From an uncultured Clostridia bacterium (GTDB lineage Bacteria > Bacillota > Clostridia > Christensenellales > UBA1242): a DNA stretch of 48,707 bases. Below the pieces are notes generated by a model. That model did no database searches, was not told where the DNA came from, and saw only the letters and a list, made by a program, of their open reading frames with translations. Shown here one piece after another: positions 34,785 through 42,910 of this stretch; within the stretch, counting starts at the first letter, position 1; each line of letters starts with the position of its first letter. A program made the translations under genes and the position numbers. The stretch covers positions 1-48,707 of the forward strand of contig CALVML010000009.1 of assembly GCA_944345705.1 (NCBI GenBank). Direction: 5' to 3'.

Positions 34785-34829
34785 TGGTGGCCTACCCGGG
34801 ATTCGAACCCGGGACCCCTTGATTAAAAG
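34785..34829. other. attL: left attachment repeat of the prophage
   Basis: These 45 bp equal 48400-48444, the 3' 45 bases of tRNA-Lys (including CCA, T-arm, variable loop and anticodon stem side). Sequence diverges on both sides (A at 34830 against T at 48445). It is the displaced 3' half of the original tRNA gene, still followed on the minus strand by a terminator. Confidence 0.92.
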
Positions 34830-34881
34830 ACGACTTGGGAAAAAGGCTATAAGTATTGAAAATAAAGGGAATTAGGCTTTC

Positions 34882-34903
34882 TTGACTAGACTTTTGACTA
34901 GAC
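34882..34903 (+). promoter_or_regulatory. Left integrase arm-type repeats
   Basis: TTGACTAGAC at 34882-34891 and 34894-34903, 12-bp period, about 53 bp inside attL. The identical pair at 48304-48325 lies about 75 bp from attR. Likely binding sites for the integrase N-terminal domain. Confidence 0.55.
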
Positions 34904-35354
34904 TTTTTGTTAAAAAAGGATATTTTTTAGATCTAAATACCGGCACCAATCTTTCAGCTTAACCTTAGGGCTAGTGTAGTTATGTAGTAATAAGTGAATA
35001 TGAATCATACTTCTTTTCAGCTTGCGACGATAGTCGCATAAAAAATTACATCCGCTTATAGTGATTTTAACGCTATATTATTTTAAATATAATATTTTTA
35101 TTAAATATATATATATTATATAAAATATTTTCTCTAATAATATAAAAGAATTTGAATATAGTATAAGGATATATTTTCTTTGCTACTTTCTTTTAGAGAT
35201 AGAAATTTTTTAGTACATGGGAAGAAATTTTTTAGTACGAAATATAAATGCAAAAAAAGGCATTAACATTTTGTGATGCCTTTTTCTACTAAATTTGATA
35301 CTATTGAGAAAATTTTTTGTTATTATTATATTCTATTTACTACTATATCACCTC
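34904..35354. other. Non-coding left end of the prophage
   Basis: About 450 bp without a gene. It holds the hairpin TGCGAC/GTCGCA (about 35027-35042), a very AT-rich tract (35080-35150), two direct repeats GAAATTTTTTAGTAC (35202-35216, 35224-35238; 22-bp period) and a bidirectional terminator-like hairpin (AAAAAGGCAT 35254-35263 with ATGCCTTTTT 35276-35285). The repeats are possible iterons or regulator sites. Confidence 0.6.
35252..35285. terminator. Terminator at the left end of the prophage
   Basis: AAAAAGGCAT pairs with ATGCCTTTTT around a 12-nt loop. Symmetric A and T tails suit leftward phage transcripts as well as rightward ones. Confidence 0.75.
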
Positions 35355-35582
35355 CTATTTATTTATAAAATCATCATATCGGTAGATGTTAGTCAATCTC
35401 TGCTTTTTGCGTCCTATTTGTGAGCCTGTTATAATTTGTATAAATGGCGGAGAGCGTCTAACAATTTCTTTAAAATCAGTTAGGCTTATATTTATACCTT
35501 TTTCAACCAAAATTCTTTTATCGATTGTTGATAAACTAAAATATTTACTTGTGTCTACTTGATTTAATACACTTTGTCCCAT
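35355..35582 (-). CDS. Small protein, possible excisionase or DNA-binding factor
   Basis: A 75-residue basic protein starting MGQSVLNQVDTSKYF at ATG 35582 behind AAAGGA; the open frame extends 12 codons further but without a better ribosome binding site. It ends RLTNIYRYDDFINK, a pattern like the end of MerR-type excisionase folds, and lies nearest attL, a typical xis position. That call is inference; no clear family match is seen. Confidence 0.55.
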   Translation of the reverse strand: MGQSVLNQVDTSKYFSLSTIDKRILVEKGINISLTDFKEIVRRSPPFIQIITGSQIGRKKQRLTNIYRYDDFINK

Positions 35583-35691
35583 TATTTTATCCTTTTTGAT
35601 TAATATATGCATAACCAATTTTTTGAAAAAAACTGATTATTTTTTCCGACTTTTTATTAATTTTTGATTAAAAAATCGATTTCAGCGCATT

Positions 35692-35877
35692 TTAGACGGC
35701 AATTTTATTGTATATGGCTTTAAGTTTTTGCAAATTTGCAAGTTTTGGCTCTGCATTATTCATCCATCTTGTTATTTGTGCAGGGGATACGCCAAGTCTT
35801 TCTGCAAGTTTCTTCTTTGTAATTTGCTCTTTATCTAAAATGTTTAAAATCATTTTTTGAATTGAATTTTTTTTCAT
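35692..35877 (-). CDS. Small helix-turn-helix (Xre/Cro-type) protein
   Basis: A 61-residue protein consisting almost only of a Cro/C1-type helix-turn-helix (QITKKKLAERLGVSPAQITRWM). Strong AAGGAG ribosome binding site. It lies downstream of the morphogenesis-like genes and after a hairpin with T-run, and may control a late or excision function of the prophage. Confidence 0.85.
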   Translation of the reverse strand: MKKNSIQKMILNILDKEQITKKKLAERLGVSPAQITRWMNNAEPKLANLQKLKAIYNKIAV

Positions 35878-35922
35878 AATTTCTCCTTAAATTAAAATTG
35901 TTTTTAAATTGCGCAAACGCAA

Positions 35923-35937
35923 AAACGCTTCGCGTTT
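35923..35937 (-). terminator. Small terminator-like hairpin
   Basis: On the minus strand AAACGC pairs with GCGTTT around GAA and is followed by Ts. It lies upstream of the 35692-35877 gene, which should therefore have its own promoter or be attenuated. Confidence 0.55.
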
Positions 35938-35970
35938 CATAAGGATTTATTATATAAATATTGTATTTAA

Positions 35971-36062
35971 TTAAAAAATCAAATCATTCGTAAATGCAGG
36001 CAATCACTGCAACTTGCATTGTGATTTGCCTTTGCATTTACTCATTATTTTTGATTTTTTAA
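35971..36062. repeat. 92-bp long imperfect palindrome
   Basis: TTAAAAAATCA (35971-35981) pairs with TGATTTTTTAA (36052-36062); GTAAATGCA (35990-35998) pairs with TGCATTTAC (36033-36041); inside, GGCAA and TCAC pair with GTGA and TTGCC, capped by TGCA/TGCA. Only a few bulges interrupt. It begins at the stop codon of the 36059-36580 gene. In a filamentous phage-like element this is the place and shape expected of a packaging signal or single-strand origin; it would also terminate transcription in both directions. Confidence 0.7.
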
Positions 36063-36580
36063 ACACCTTTATTGAAAGTATCATCAGGAGCTGATAAAGT
36101 TAAATCTTCGATGTGTTCATCATTTTCATCAGATTGATTATGTTCTATAAGTTTATTACTCACATTATCTATCTGTGGAGCTGCATCTGTAATAATATCA
36201 ATATTTGCCTCTTTTCTTCCTTTTATAATCAAACGCATTGCATTCTTAGTGCCTCTTAAAATAACTCTAGGTATACTTACCATTCCCTTTATAATGCTTT
36301 TAAAAGACGATGAATGTTGCTCTTTAAATTCTTTATTAAACTCACTTATTTCCGTCTTATCAACCATCTTATTTGATTTAGCTTTGTTTTTTAAAGTTTC
36401 TAGATCTTCAAAGAAAAAGAAAGTTATATAATTATGCAGTTTCTTTTTTTCTTTTCTTGTTAGTTCGTTTGATTCATTAGCAAAAGAATCTATTTTACCT
36501 AGTTCTTCTAGATAGTACTCCGTACATTCAGATAGATCATCAAATTTATTACTCAACTTTATTTTTTCTTTGTTTTCCAT
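36059..36580 (-). CDS. Unknown prophage protein following the Zot gene
   Basis: A 173-residue charged protein with an acidic N-terminal half, a basic central stretch (IPRVILRGTKNAMRLIIKGR) that could be amphipathic and an acidic tail. It overlaps the 3' end of the Zot-like gene by 32 nt in another frame, which implies tight coupling and a shared function in assembly. No family recognised. Confidence 0.75.
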   Translation of the reverse strand: MENKEKIKLSNKFDDLSECTEYYLEELGKIDSFANESNELTRKEKKKLHNYITFFFFEDLETLKNKAKSNKMVDKTEISEFNKEFKEQHSSSFKSIIKGMVSIPRVILRGTKNAMRLIIKGRKEANIDIITDAAPQIDNVSNKLIEHNQSDENDEHIEDLTLSAPDDTFNKGV

Positions 36581-37400
36581 CTTCTTTTACCTGCTTTTTA
36601 TAATTTGACCATTCAGCTGGTCTTTGCATTATATTATCATTATCATAATAGTTGAAGTCATCATCTAAGTTTTCCATTTCAACTGCATAAGCGTATGGGT
36701 CATAATGAGCTTTAATATTTCCTTTGAAACAATATTTAAAAGGTTTGCCTAGTTTCTTATCTTCTTTCTTTTCGCCTTCAACATATCTTTCATGCTCACC
36801 CATTGTAGAGAAAGATCTTCCATACCAAACAGTTTTCATTAATCTACCCTTATTTAAAAACTTATCTGATAAGACTTTTTTGCCATTTATACTATAAGTG
36901 TGAATAGATTTTTCTATATGGATTCTTTCATCGGCTATTGACCTTATATCTCTATGTAATCTTACAACTCGTTGAGTTATTAAAAATATATCAATGAATA
37001 TATGTCCGCGAAGTTCAAATGCTTGAGTAACCCATGGTGGTAGCTCTCTGTCACCTTTACTGTCAAAATATCTCTGTGCTTCATCAAATATATATACTCC
37101 ATAAGGCATAAGTGGCCTTGTGACTTTACAAAAGTTATTAGGAGCGCCAAATTCCCATCCTGACATATTATAACTTTGCATTGTAGGAAATCTACTGGTG
37201 ATTAAAACATTTGAAAACACCACATGTCGCTGTGGAGGCAGTGACTGAGAAGCACCACGATACTTATTTCGATTTTTAATGTAACTACAGGCTGATGCAT
37301 ATCTCCAGTTTAGAAAGGTCATGTTTTCTTTGAGATTTCTTGCGACAACATAGGAAGTTTTACCAGCTCTAGGATTTCCTGTAACATGAATTAGTGCCAT
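36549..37400 (-). CDS. Zot/pI-family morphogenesis ATPase
   Basis: A 283-residue protein of the Zonular occludens toxin (Zot)/filamentous phage pI family, which powers extrusion of filamentous virions. The Walker A motif GNPRAGKTS lies at residues 8-16 and the Walker B motif VYIFDEAQR at 102-110; the arginine-containing TQRVVRLHRDIRS follows as in the family. Unlike Ff pI, I see no hydrophobic membrane segment after the ATPase; the C-terminus is charged. Neighbours are short basic proteins and large membrane-anchored proteins, as in inoviral late regions. Other P-loop DNA-packaging ATPases are the alternative. Confidence 0.82.
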   Translation of the reverse strand: MALIHVTGNPRAGKTSYVVARNLKENMTFLNWRYASACSYIKNRNKYRGASQSLPPQRHVVFSNVLITSRFPTMQSYNMSGWEFGAPNNFCKVTRPLMPYGVYIFDEAQRYFDSKGDRELPPWVTQAFELRGHIFIDIFLITQRVVRLHRDIRSIADERIHIEKSIHTYSINGKKVLSDKFLNKGRLMKTVWYGRSFSTMGEHERYVEGEKKEDKKLGKPFKYCFKGNIKAHYDPYAYAVEMENLDDDFNYYDNDNIMQRPAEWSNYKKQVKEDGKQRKNKVE

Positions 37401-37408
37401 TATTAAGC

Positions 37409-37594
37409 CTATTCATAATATAGAGTAATTGCAGTGACCTTTCTTTTTTTATTTTGTTTAAGCGCTTTTACAGCTTGTTTTTCTTGTTTATTTGTTTGTT
37501 TAGGTTTTTGTTTTAGTTTAGTTGGTTTATTAACCGATTTTGTAGCTTTTTTATCTTTTTTTATTTTTGTTGAATTTTTAGTTCTGTTTTTCAT
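37409..37594 (-). CDS. Small lysine-rich protein
   Basis: A 61-residue, extremely basic low-complexity protein (KPTKLKQKPKQTNKQEKQ), with AAGGAG upstream and only 8 nt before the Zot-like gene. It could be a DNA-binding or virion DNA-packaging peptide. Composition alone gives no family. Confidence 0.6.
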   Translation of the reverse strand: MKNRTKNSTKIKKDKKATKSVNKPTKLKQKPKQTNKQEKQAVKALKQNKKRKVTAITLYYE

Positions 37595-37623
37595 TTTTCT
37601 TGTCTCCTTTTTTTCATTTTTTA

Positions 37624-37652
37624 TTGACTTTTAAAATAAAATTATTTATAAT
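37624..37652 (+). promoter_or_regulatory. Promoter of a plus-strand RNA within the prophage
   Basis: TTGACT (37624-37629), 17 nt, TATAAT (37647-37652), directed against the surrounding minus-strand genes. Confidence 0.75.
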
Positions 37653-37658
37653 GTAATT

Positions 37659-37825
37659 GTTGATTTAATACAATTAAATCATCGAAGATTAAATTTATAA
37701 TCTTCATCCTGAATAAAATCAGGCGGACGGTTTGTAAAAACCGAACGAAAGCCAATGATTAAAGCACGAATTATTTTCGTCATATTGGCAATTCAAGATT
37801 GAGCTTAAAGCTCAATCTTTTTTTA
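37659..37825 (+). ncRNA. Candidate structured small RNA with its own promoter and terminator
   Basis: About 165 nt between a consensus promoter and a perfect terminator (AAGATTGAGC 37795-37804 with GCTCAATCTT 37810-37819, then a T-run). Five hairpins follow in series: GATTTAAT/ATTAAATC (37662-37680), GAAGATT/AATCTTC (37684-37705), CCTGA/TCAGG (37708-37723), CGGTTT/AAACCG (37728-37743), and GCCAAT/ATTGGC (37751-37789) enclosing ACGAA/TTCGT. No ORF. It lies in the only large gap of the minus-strand late region. It could be a regulatory RNA or, as DNA, the phage origin; I know no matching class. Confidence 0.75.
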
Positions 37826-38153
37826 TTTTATTTATTATTGTCTTATCCTCTTTAGCAAAAGACCAGCCTTTTTTTCGCTTACCAAATGTTCTAGATGTGA
37901 GTTTTACACTATCTTTTTTAGGATGAATATAAGCAGGTCGATTTGGTGTCTTTGGATTTGGATTTTTATGTAATTTTATATTTTTAACATTAAAAGTTTT
38001 TGGTTTTGAAGTTATGCCTATAAATTCCGCCAGTGTATTTTCTACTTGTTTTTCAATTTTGGTAATATATGAGTAATGACCAGTTCTTGCATTATTCGCT
38101 CTAAAATCTCCAGGTCTAACCCTGTCTCTTTTTCTCTTATTTTGTTTTTTCAT
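37812..38153 (-). CDS. Small basic protein of the prophage late region
   Basis: A basic protein of about 113 residues from ATG 38153 (an in-frame ATG at 38177 overlaps the preceding gene). It starts MKKQNKRKRDRVRPGDF and is rich in Lys, Arg, Pro and Asn throughout (KLHKNPNPKTPNRPAYIHPK). A nucleic-acid-binding or virion-internal role is plausible. No family recognised. Confidence 0.7.
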   Translation of the reverse strand: MKKQNKRKRDRVRPGDFRANNARTGHYSYITKIEKQVENTLAEFIGITSKPKTFNVKNIKLHKNPNPKTPNRPAYIHPKKDSVKLTSRTFGKRKKGWSFAKEDKTIINKIKKD

Positions 38154-38154
38154 A

Positions 38155-39030
38155 TCAACTAACTTCTCCAAGTTCACTTAGTTTATAAAGTCGTTCAGTA
38201 GGGTAGTTATAAGATTGATAATAGTCTTCATATAAAGAGTCAGGTACATAGATTTTGCAATCTAGTGGTACTTCTAGATCTTCAGGACCACCAACTGTCA
38301 CAACTTGATCTTCATTTAAAATAACAAGTTCTTTGAGAGTTTCAACATTAAATGCTTGATAAAAATCTATTTGCTTGATTGTAGATGGCAATGTAACTTT
38401 TTCAAATGTTGAAAATTCAAATAGTACATTATCAAAACCTTCAGGAAAATACATTTTTGAATATTGCATATATTCACAAATACTCTCAACTACAAACTCA
38501 TCACCTTCATAATATGTAGCTTCGTAAAATTCTATTGTTGCAGGGAAAGATGACTCTATATTAAAATCAAGATCATCTTTGTTTGCTAATTCCCAATAAC
38601 CACCCGATAAAAAGATAGGCTCTACTTCTTCATTATCAAAAGTAATTTTAATTGGCTGAAACCAATTGTAAATATAATCAAGACATTCGCCTTCTATTTT
38701 ATCATGTACCCAATCTTCAGCGTCAGTGTAATATTTTTCTTCAACCTTTTGATACTCAACTGAATATGAAGATGGTATCGTGATATCTTTTTCAGTTCCG
38801 CTATAGTTGTAAACTGTATTACCATAGAAAGCAAAATCTGTGATCTCTACTTTTTCAGGCTCTTCAGGAATTACAGGATCATCAACTCCCGGTTTTTCCT
38901 GTTCTTGCTGTGTTGGATCTTTTTCAAACCAACTTTTAATTGTATCAGCATTTTGACCTATAAAGTATCCACCTATAAGACCACCGATTAAAAATATTAA
39001 TATTGTTAAAAATATTGTAAATTTTTTCAT
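38155..39030 (-). CDS. Membrane-anchored extracellular protein with a short LRR-like segment
   Basis: A 291-residue protein with one N-terminal membrane segment (residues 4-25, LTILIFLIGGLIGGYFIG), an acidic proline-containing linker (about 36-58) and an extracellular part with ITIPSSYSVEY and a BspA-like VTLPSTIKQIDFYQAF. It starts after GGAG, 12 nt past the 739-residue protein gene. It may be a minor virion or surface-display protein. The LRR part resembles the host protein at 1622-4639. Confidence 0.78.
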   Translation of the reverse strand: MKKFTIFLTILIFLIGGLIGGYFIGQNADTIKSWFEKDPTQQEQEKPGVDDPVIPEEPEKVEITDFAFYGNTVYNYSGTEKDITIPSSYSVEYQKVEEKYYTDAEDWVHDKIEGECLDYIYNWFQPIKITFDNEEVEPIFLSGGYWELANKDDLDFNIESSFPATIEFYEATYYEGDEFVVESICEYMQYSKMYFPEGFDNVLFEFSTFEKVTLPSTIKQIDFYQAFNVETLKELVILNEDQVVTVGGPEDLEVPLDCKIYVPDSLYEDYYQSYNYPTERLYKLSELGEVS

Positions 39031-39042
39031 ATTTCGCTCCTT

Positions 39043-41262
39043 TTAAACATAAGTAAGAATATAATGATAATAATCATCACTTAAAATAGAAGAATAAGAA
39101 TAATACATGTACTCGCCATCAGTCCAAATATCATCACCCGAAAGTATCAATCCAGAATTCCAAGACTTATTCTCCCAAATTTTTGTTTCTTTATTAAACA
39201 CATATTCGTCATAATAAATATTATCTTTATATCTCCAAATATGACTAGGAGCAAAGTTTAAAGGACATTCTATATCAATGCTGTCCCACATCATTGTTTC
39301 TTTATTCAATTTAAAATCTGATCCATGATATATATTCTCACCATCAGTCCAAACAGAAAGAGAAATAACACTAATATTCCATGTTATTGGCTCCCATATT
39401 TCAGTCTCTTGATTTAATTTATAATGCTCATCTAAAAATGAAGAATATACATCTTCGCCGTCAGACCAAAGTAATAATGGATTAACATTTATATTCCATT
39501 TTTTTTGTTCCCAGGTAAATGTTTCTTTATTTAACTTATATTGAACATCAGAACCATTGGAACAATAAACATTATTATTACAAAACCAAATCCATGAACC
39601 TTCAAAATCCGTGAAACCATTCCAATACATAACTTCCCAGTTTTTTGTTTTTTTATTTAACTTATATTGAGAATCAGAACCATTGGAATAATATGTATTT
39701 CCGTCATAATTCCAAACATATTTTCCTTCTATATCTATATTCCATTCAATTTCTTCAAGAGTATTTAAATCTATACTACTAAATATTGCTTTATAGGTAA
39801 TATTAGAAATAACTTGAGATGTTGTAATGTTTGAAACAATGTCCGTTCCATTTATAGACCAGCCAACAAATTCGTAGCCTTCTTTAGTTGGATTTTCAGG
39901 TAGGGTAGCAAAGTCATTTTCGGCTACTATTTGACTATCATAAACTTGACCATCAACCATGAATTTAACGTCATATTTGTTTGTATAGTCAGCAATAAAT
40001 ACTACCGAAGAATATATAGGATACTCAGAGATATTAATTATATCACTATCTATCTTCCAACCATTGAATACTTTGTATGTAGTGCTTTCAATATCAACAT
40101 TAGTTGCACACTCACCATTTCTTACACTTTGAGTAGATTTGATTTCACCATCTGACATAAAGGTGACTGTATGTAATTGAGTAAATACAGCTTTGTATGT
40201 AACATTTGAATTGACTTGAGTTGTTGTAATATTTGATACAATATCAATTCCATTAATAGACCAGCCATCAAATTCATAGCCTTCTTTAGTTGGATTTTCA
40301 GGTAGGGTAGCAAAAGCATTTTCAGTTACTATTTGACTATCATGTACTTGATCATCAACCATGAATTTAACATCATATTTATGAGTTACATTTGCAACAA
40401 AAGTTGTGCTTTGAGTTATTGTATAACTCGATAAATCTACTTGCTCTCCATCAACAGTCCAATAGTTAAATTGTACATAATCAGTTGATGTTGGATCTTC
40501 AATAGTTAAAGTTGAATTCTTGTCTAATATTTGTACACTGTATACACTGCCATCAAATTCAAAAGTTGCAATGACTTTATCTCCAGCCTCGAACTGAGAA
40601 ACAAATTCTTCATAATACTCAATTGTTTGTTGTAATTGTGCAATTTGTGCATTTAAAGAATTGACTATAGACGAATTATTTTGAGATTGTTCTATTAAGT
40701 CACTAATCTGCTCATTTAAACTTTCAATTTGACTATTTAACGATGATATGGTAGTTAAATTATCTTCATTTGATTGCTGTAATTGAGAATTAATATTTTG
40801 TAAACTTGAAATTGTACTATTTAATTGTTCAACCTGCTCAGCATTATCACCAACAGTTGATTGTAATTGTTCTACTTGTGCTTGTAAATTGGATATTGTT
40901 GTTTCGTTTTCAGCAATTATTGCTAAATTAGAGTTGTTACTTTCAGTTAGATTTTCCACTTGCGTTTCTAACTGCTGTTTGCTTGCTTCTAAAGCACTGA
41001 TTGTTTCTTGATTTGTTGTATTCTGCTCTTGATATTGCAAAATTTGCTCATTTAAAGAATTGATAGTATTTTTGTCTTCTTCTATTTTTGCTAAATATTT
41101 AGCAATTTCACTTTTATTTGTGAAATTTTCTTCTTCTAATTGTTCGACTTTTTGTTCATAGTATGAAAGGTCACGTGTGTAGTACTGTACGCAATAATAA
41201 ATAAAAGCAACAAGCAATGGAAGAAAAAGAATAAATACTGTAAATTTTATAATTTTATTCAT
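39043..41262 (-). CDS. Membrane-anchored coiled-coil protein with InlB-like and tryptophan repeats
   Basis: A 739-residue protein. An N-terminal membrane segment (about 5-27) is followed by a long coiled coil (about 33-220, dense in Q, E, N, S, L heptads). Next come two or three Listeria-Bacteroides (InlB B-type) repeats with LPENPTKEGYEFDGWSING, and a C-terminal half of repeats with KLNKETKxWE and YYSNGSD, suggesting a beta-propeller-like or cell-wall-binding domain. The stalk-plus-head layout suits an adhesin or phage receptor-binding protein. Ribosome binding site AAGGAG. No virion protein family recognised. Confidence 0.78.
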   Translation of the reverse strand: MNKIIKFTVFILFLPLLVAFIYYCVQYYTRDLSYYEQKVEQLEEENFTNKSEIAKYLAKIEEDKNTINSLNEQILQYQEQNTTNQETISALEASKQQLETQVENLTESNNSNLAIIAENETTISNLQAQVEQLQSTVGDNAEQVEQLNSTISSLQNINSQLQQSNEDNLTTISSLNSQIESLNEQISDLIEQSQNNSSIVNSLNAQIAQLQQTIEYYEEFVSQFEAGDKVIATFEFDGSVYSVQILDKNSTLTIEDPTSTDYVQFNYWTVDGEQVDLSSYTITQSTTFVANVTHKYDVKFMVDDQVHDSQIVTENAFATLPENPTKEGYEFDGWSINGIDIVSNITTTQVNSNVTYKAVFTQLHTVTFMSDGEIKSTQSVRNGECATNVDIESTTYKVFNGWKIDSDIINISEYPIYSSVVFIADYTNKYDVKFMVDGQVYDSQIVAENDFATLPENPTKEGYEFVGWSINGTDIVSNITTSQVISNITYKAIFSSIDLNTLEEIEWNIDIEGKYVWNYDGNTYYSNGSDSQYKLNKKTKNWEVMYWNGFTDFEGSWIWFCNNNVYCSNGSDVQYKLNKETFTWEQKKWNINVNPLLLWSDGEDVYSSFLDEHYKLNQETEIWEPITWNISVISLSVWTDGENIYHGSDFKLNKETMMWDSIDIECPLNFAPSHIWRYKDNIYYDEYVFNKETKIWENKSWNSGLILSGDDIWTDGEYMYYSYSSILSDDYYHYILTYV

Positions 41263-41278
41263 ATTTTACTCCTTTTAA

Positions 41279-42910
41279 TTACATTTCAATAGCAGGTGGT
41301 GGAGTACCACCTTCATCTACGTAATATGCATATAATTCTAAGTCATCACGGACAATAAAATCATCACCAATTACTTTGTCATTAGAATCTCGCCAACTAT
41401 TAAAATAGTAAAATACCCAGTATGTACTTCCTGTTGTAACATTGTGTACCATGCCTTCTAATCTTGGTGGATCTTCTGGGAAATTGATAGTTTGTCCGAC
41501 TTTATACTCTTGCGATGAATATACTTCCATTTCCAAGTTCTCGTTGTATGAGTAAAATGTAACAGTAACGGTCGAATTAACAAGTTTTTTATAATGATTA
41601 TATTGTTTTGAATTAATGATTGTTGTATTGAATTCAAAATTATTAGTATCAGTCAGATAGCTATTAGTCTTATCATCGATTGAAGATAGGATATAAATAT
41701 CAGTGGCATAATCGGCTATATGTGATTTATGTGTGTTAGATATAATATCGTATACTTCTTTGCTGTCTATAATTAAACTTGAAAGGTTATAACAACCACC
41801 AAATGCTTGATCATAGACATTTATTATGCTTGAAGGAATAGTAAGACTTATAATAAACGAACAATTTGAGAAAGCTCCAAACGCAACAGAATTTACTGTT
41901 AAATCATTTCCTTTAAAAACATATCCGTCAAATGTTGAATATGTGGAAGGGATAACTACGGTTGAATCAGAGCCTGTATAATCATTAATAACACCATCTT
42001 TTATTACAAAATCTTCTATTAACTCTACACAATATCCATACAAATTTAAGCTGTCATTTACTGCAGTGCCATCTTCTATTTTATTATCATTTTCGTCATA
42101 CCAAGCTAGCAAGGTCATATTGCTTTGAGATGGAGTATAATTCAATAAATTAATTTCAGTACCTGGATAATAAAATTGGCTTGTGTAGTATTCATCATCT
42201 ACATAGTAGGAAACTTGTTTAAAATGTTTAGTGAATTCATCTTGATCTAAAGAGTCTGAATCTATAACATCCATTTCATTATCCTTGTTATAATTGCTTT
42301 CTCTTATCTCAATTGTAAAATTGTTATTGGCAATGAATTTATTCCAATAATTAACTGCATTTTGTCCGCCTTCAGTGTATAGTTTTAAATAAGTACTATT
42401 GTTGTAAAAAGCGAAATTCATATACAAAATGTCATCACATAGCGTTTCAAAATTAGAGTCAAAAAAGTTATATCTAAATGAAACATTTATATAGCCACTA
42501 CCTATGGTAGAAATTGAAATATCTTCATTGTTTACTAATACAGTATAATTTTTATCATTATCGAGTTTTAACACTTCATCAGAGTAGATTGTTGCTGAGT
42601 AGATATTATCTTTTTCATTAGTTAAAACTAAATTTTGGACATCAATTTTTATACTGTCATCAACAGTTACCGTTATAGTGTTGTTTGTGATTAAACCATA
42701 AATTTTGCCCCATATTCCGCCTTCACTTGTATAGTAGAAATTTAGTTGTATACCACAATAAACAGTTGCTCCAATGAGTAAAATTAATACAATAGACGCA
42801 ATATAGATCCTTCCATTTGGATATTTTATACAGGCAATTATAATTGCAGCAATTACAATAACAAGGGCTATATCATACCAAAAACTAGTATCAAATAATA
42901 AAGTTAACAT
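41279..42910 (-). CDS. Membrane protein with extracellular LRR and InlB-like modules
   Basis: A 543-residue protein. Two hydrophobic segments near the N-terminus (about 12-30 and 35-55, separated by KYPNGR) lead to a long extracellular part containing a BspA-like leucine-rich stretch (SLTIPSSIINVYDQAFGGCY) and InlB-like segments at both sides (LLAWYDENDNKIEDG, FYYFNSWRDSNDKVI). It overlaps the preceding gene by 7 nt. A cell-surface or virion-associated role is inferred from layout only. Confidence 0.78.
   Translation of the reverse strand: MLTLLFDTSFWYDIALVIVIAAIIIACIKYPNGRIYIASIVLILLIGATVYCGIQLNFYYTSEGGIWGKIYGLITNNTITVTVDDSIKIDVQNLVLTNEKDNIYSATIYSDEVLKLDNDKNYTVLVNNEDISISTIGSGYINVSFRYNFFDSNFETLCDDILYMNFAFYNNSTYLKLYTEGGQNAVNYWNKFIANNNFTIEIRESNYNKDNEMDVIDSDSLDQDEFTKHFKQVSYYVDDEYYTSQFYYPGTEINLLNYTPSQSNMTLLAWYDENDNKIEDGTAVNDSLNLYGYCVELIEDFVIKDGVINDYTGSDSTVVIPSTYSTFDGYVFKGNDLTVNSVAFGAFSNCSFIISLTIPSSIINVYDQAFGGCYNLSSLIIDSKEVYDIISNTHKSHIADYATDIYILSSIDDKTNSYLTDTNNFEFNTTIINSKQYNHYKKLVNSTVTVTFYSYNENLEMEVYSSQEYKVGQTINFPEDPPRLEGMVHNVTTGSTYWVFYYFNSWRDSNDKVIGDDFIVRDDLELYAYYVDEGGTPPPAIEM

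Noticed and set aside
34785-34829. A second tRNA-Lys gene
   Set aside because: Only the 3' 45 bases are present; the D-arm, 5' acceptor strand and half of the anticodon stem are missing. It is the attL remnant.
34359-34829. Insertion sequence or transposon
   Set aside because: No transposase and no target-site duplication; the repeats correspond to the integrase core in tRNA-Lys.
36249-36431. Plus-strand hydrophobic ORF within the 36059-36580 gene
   Set aside because: Antisense shadow of a better-supported minus-strand gene with coupled neighbours.
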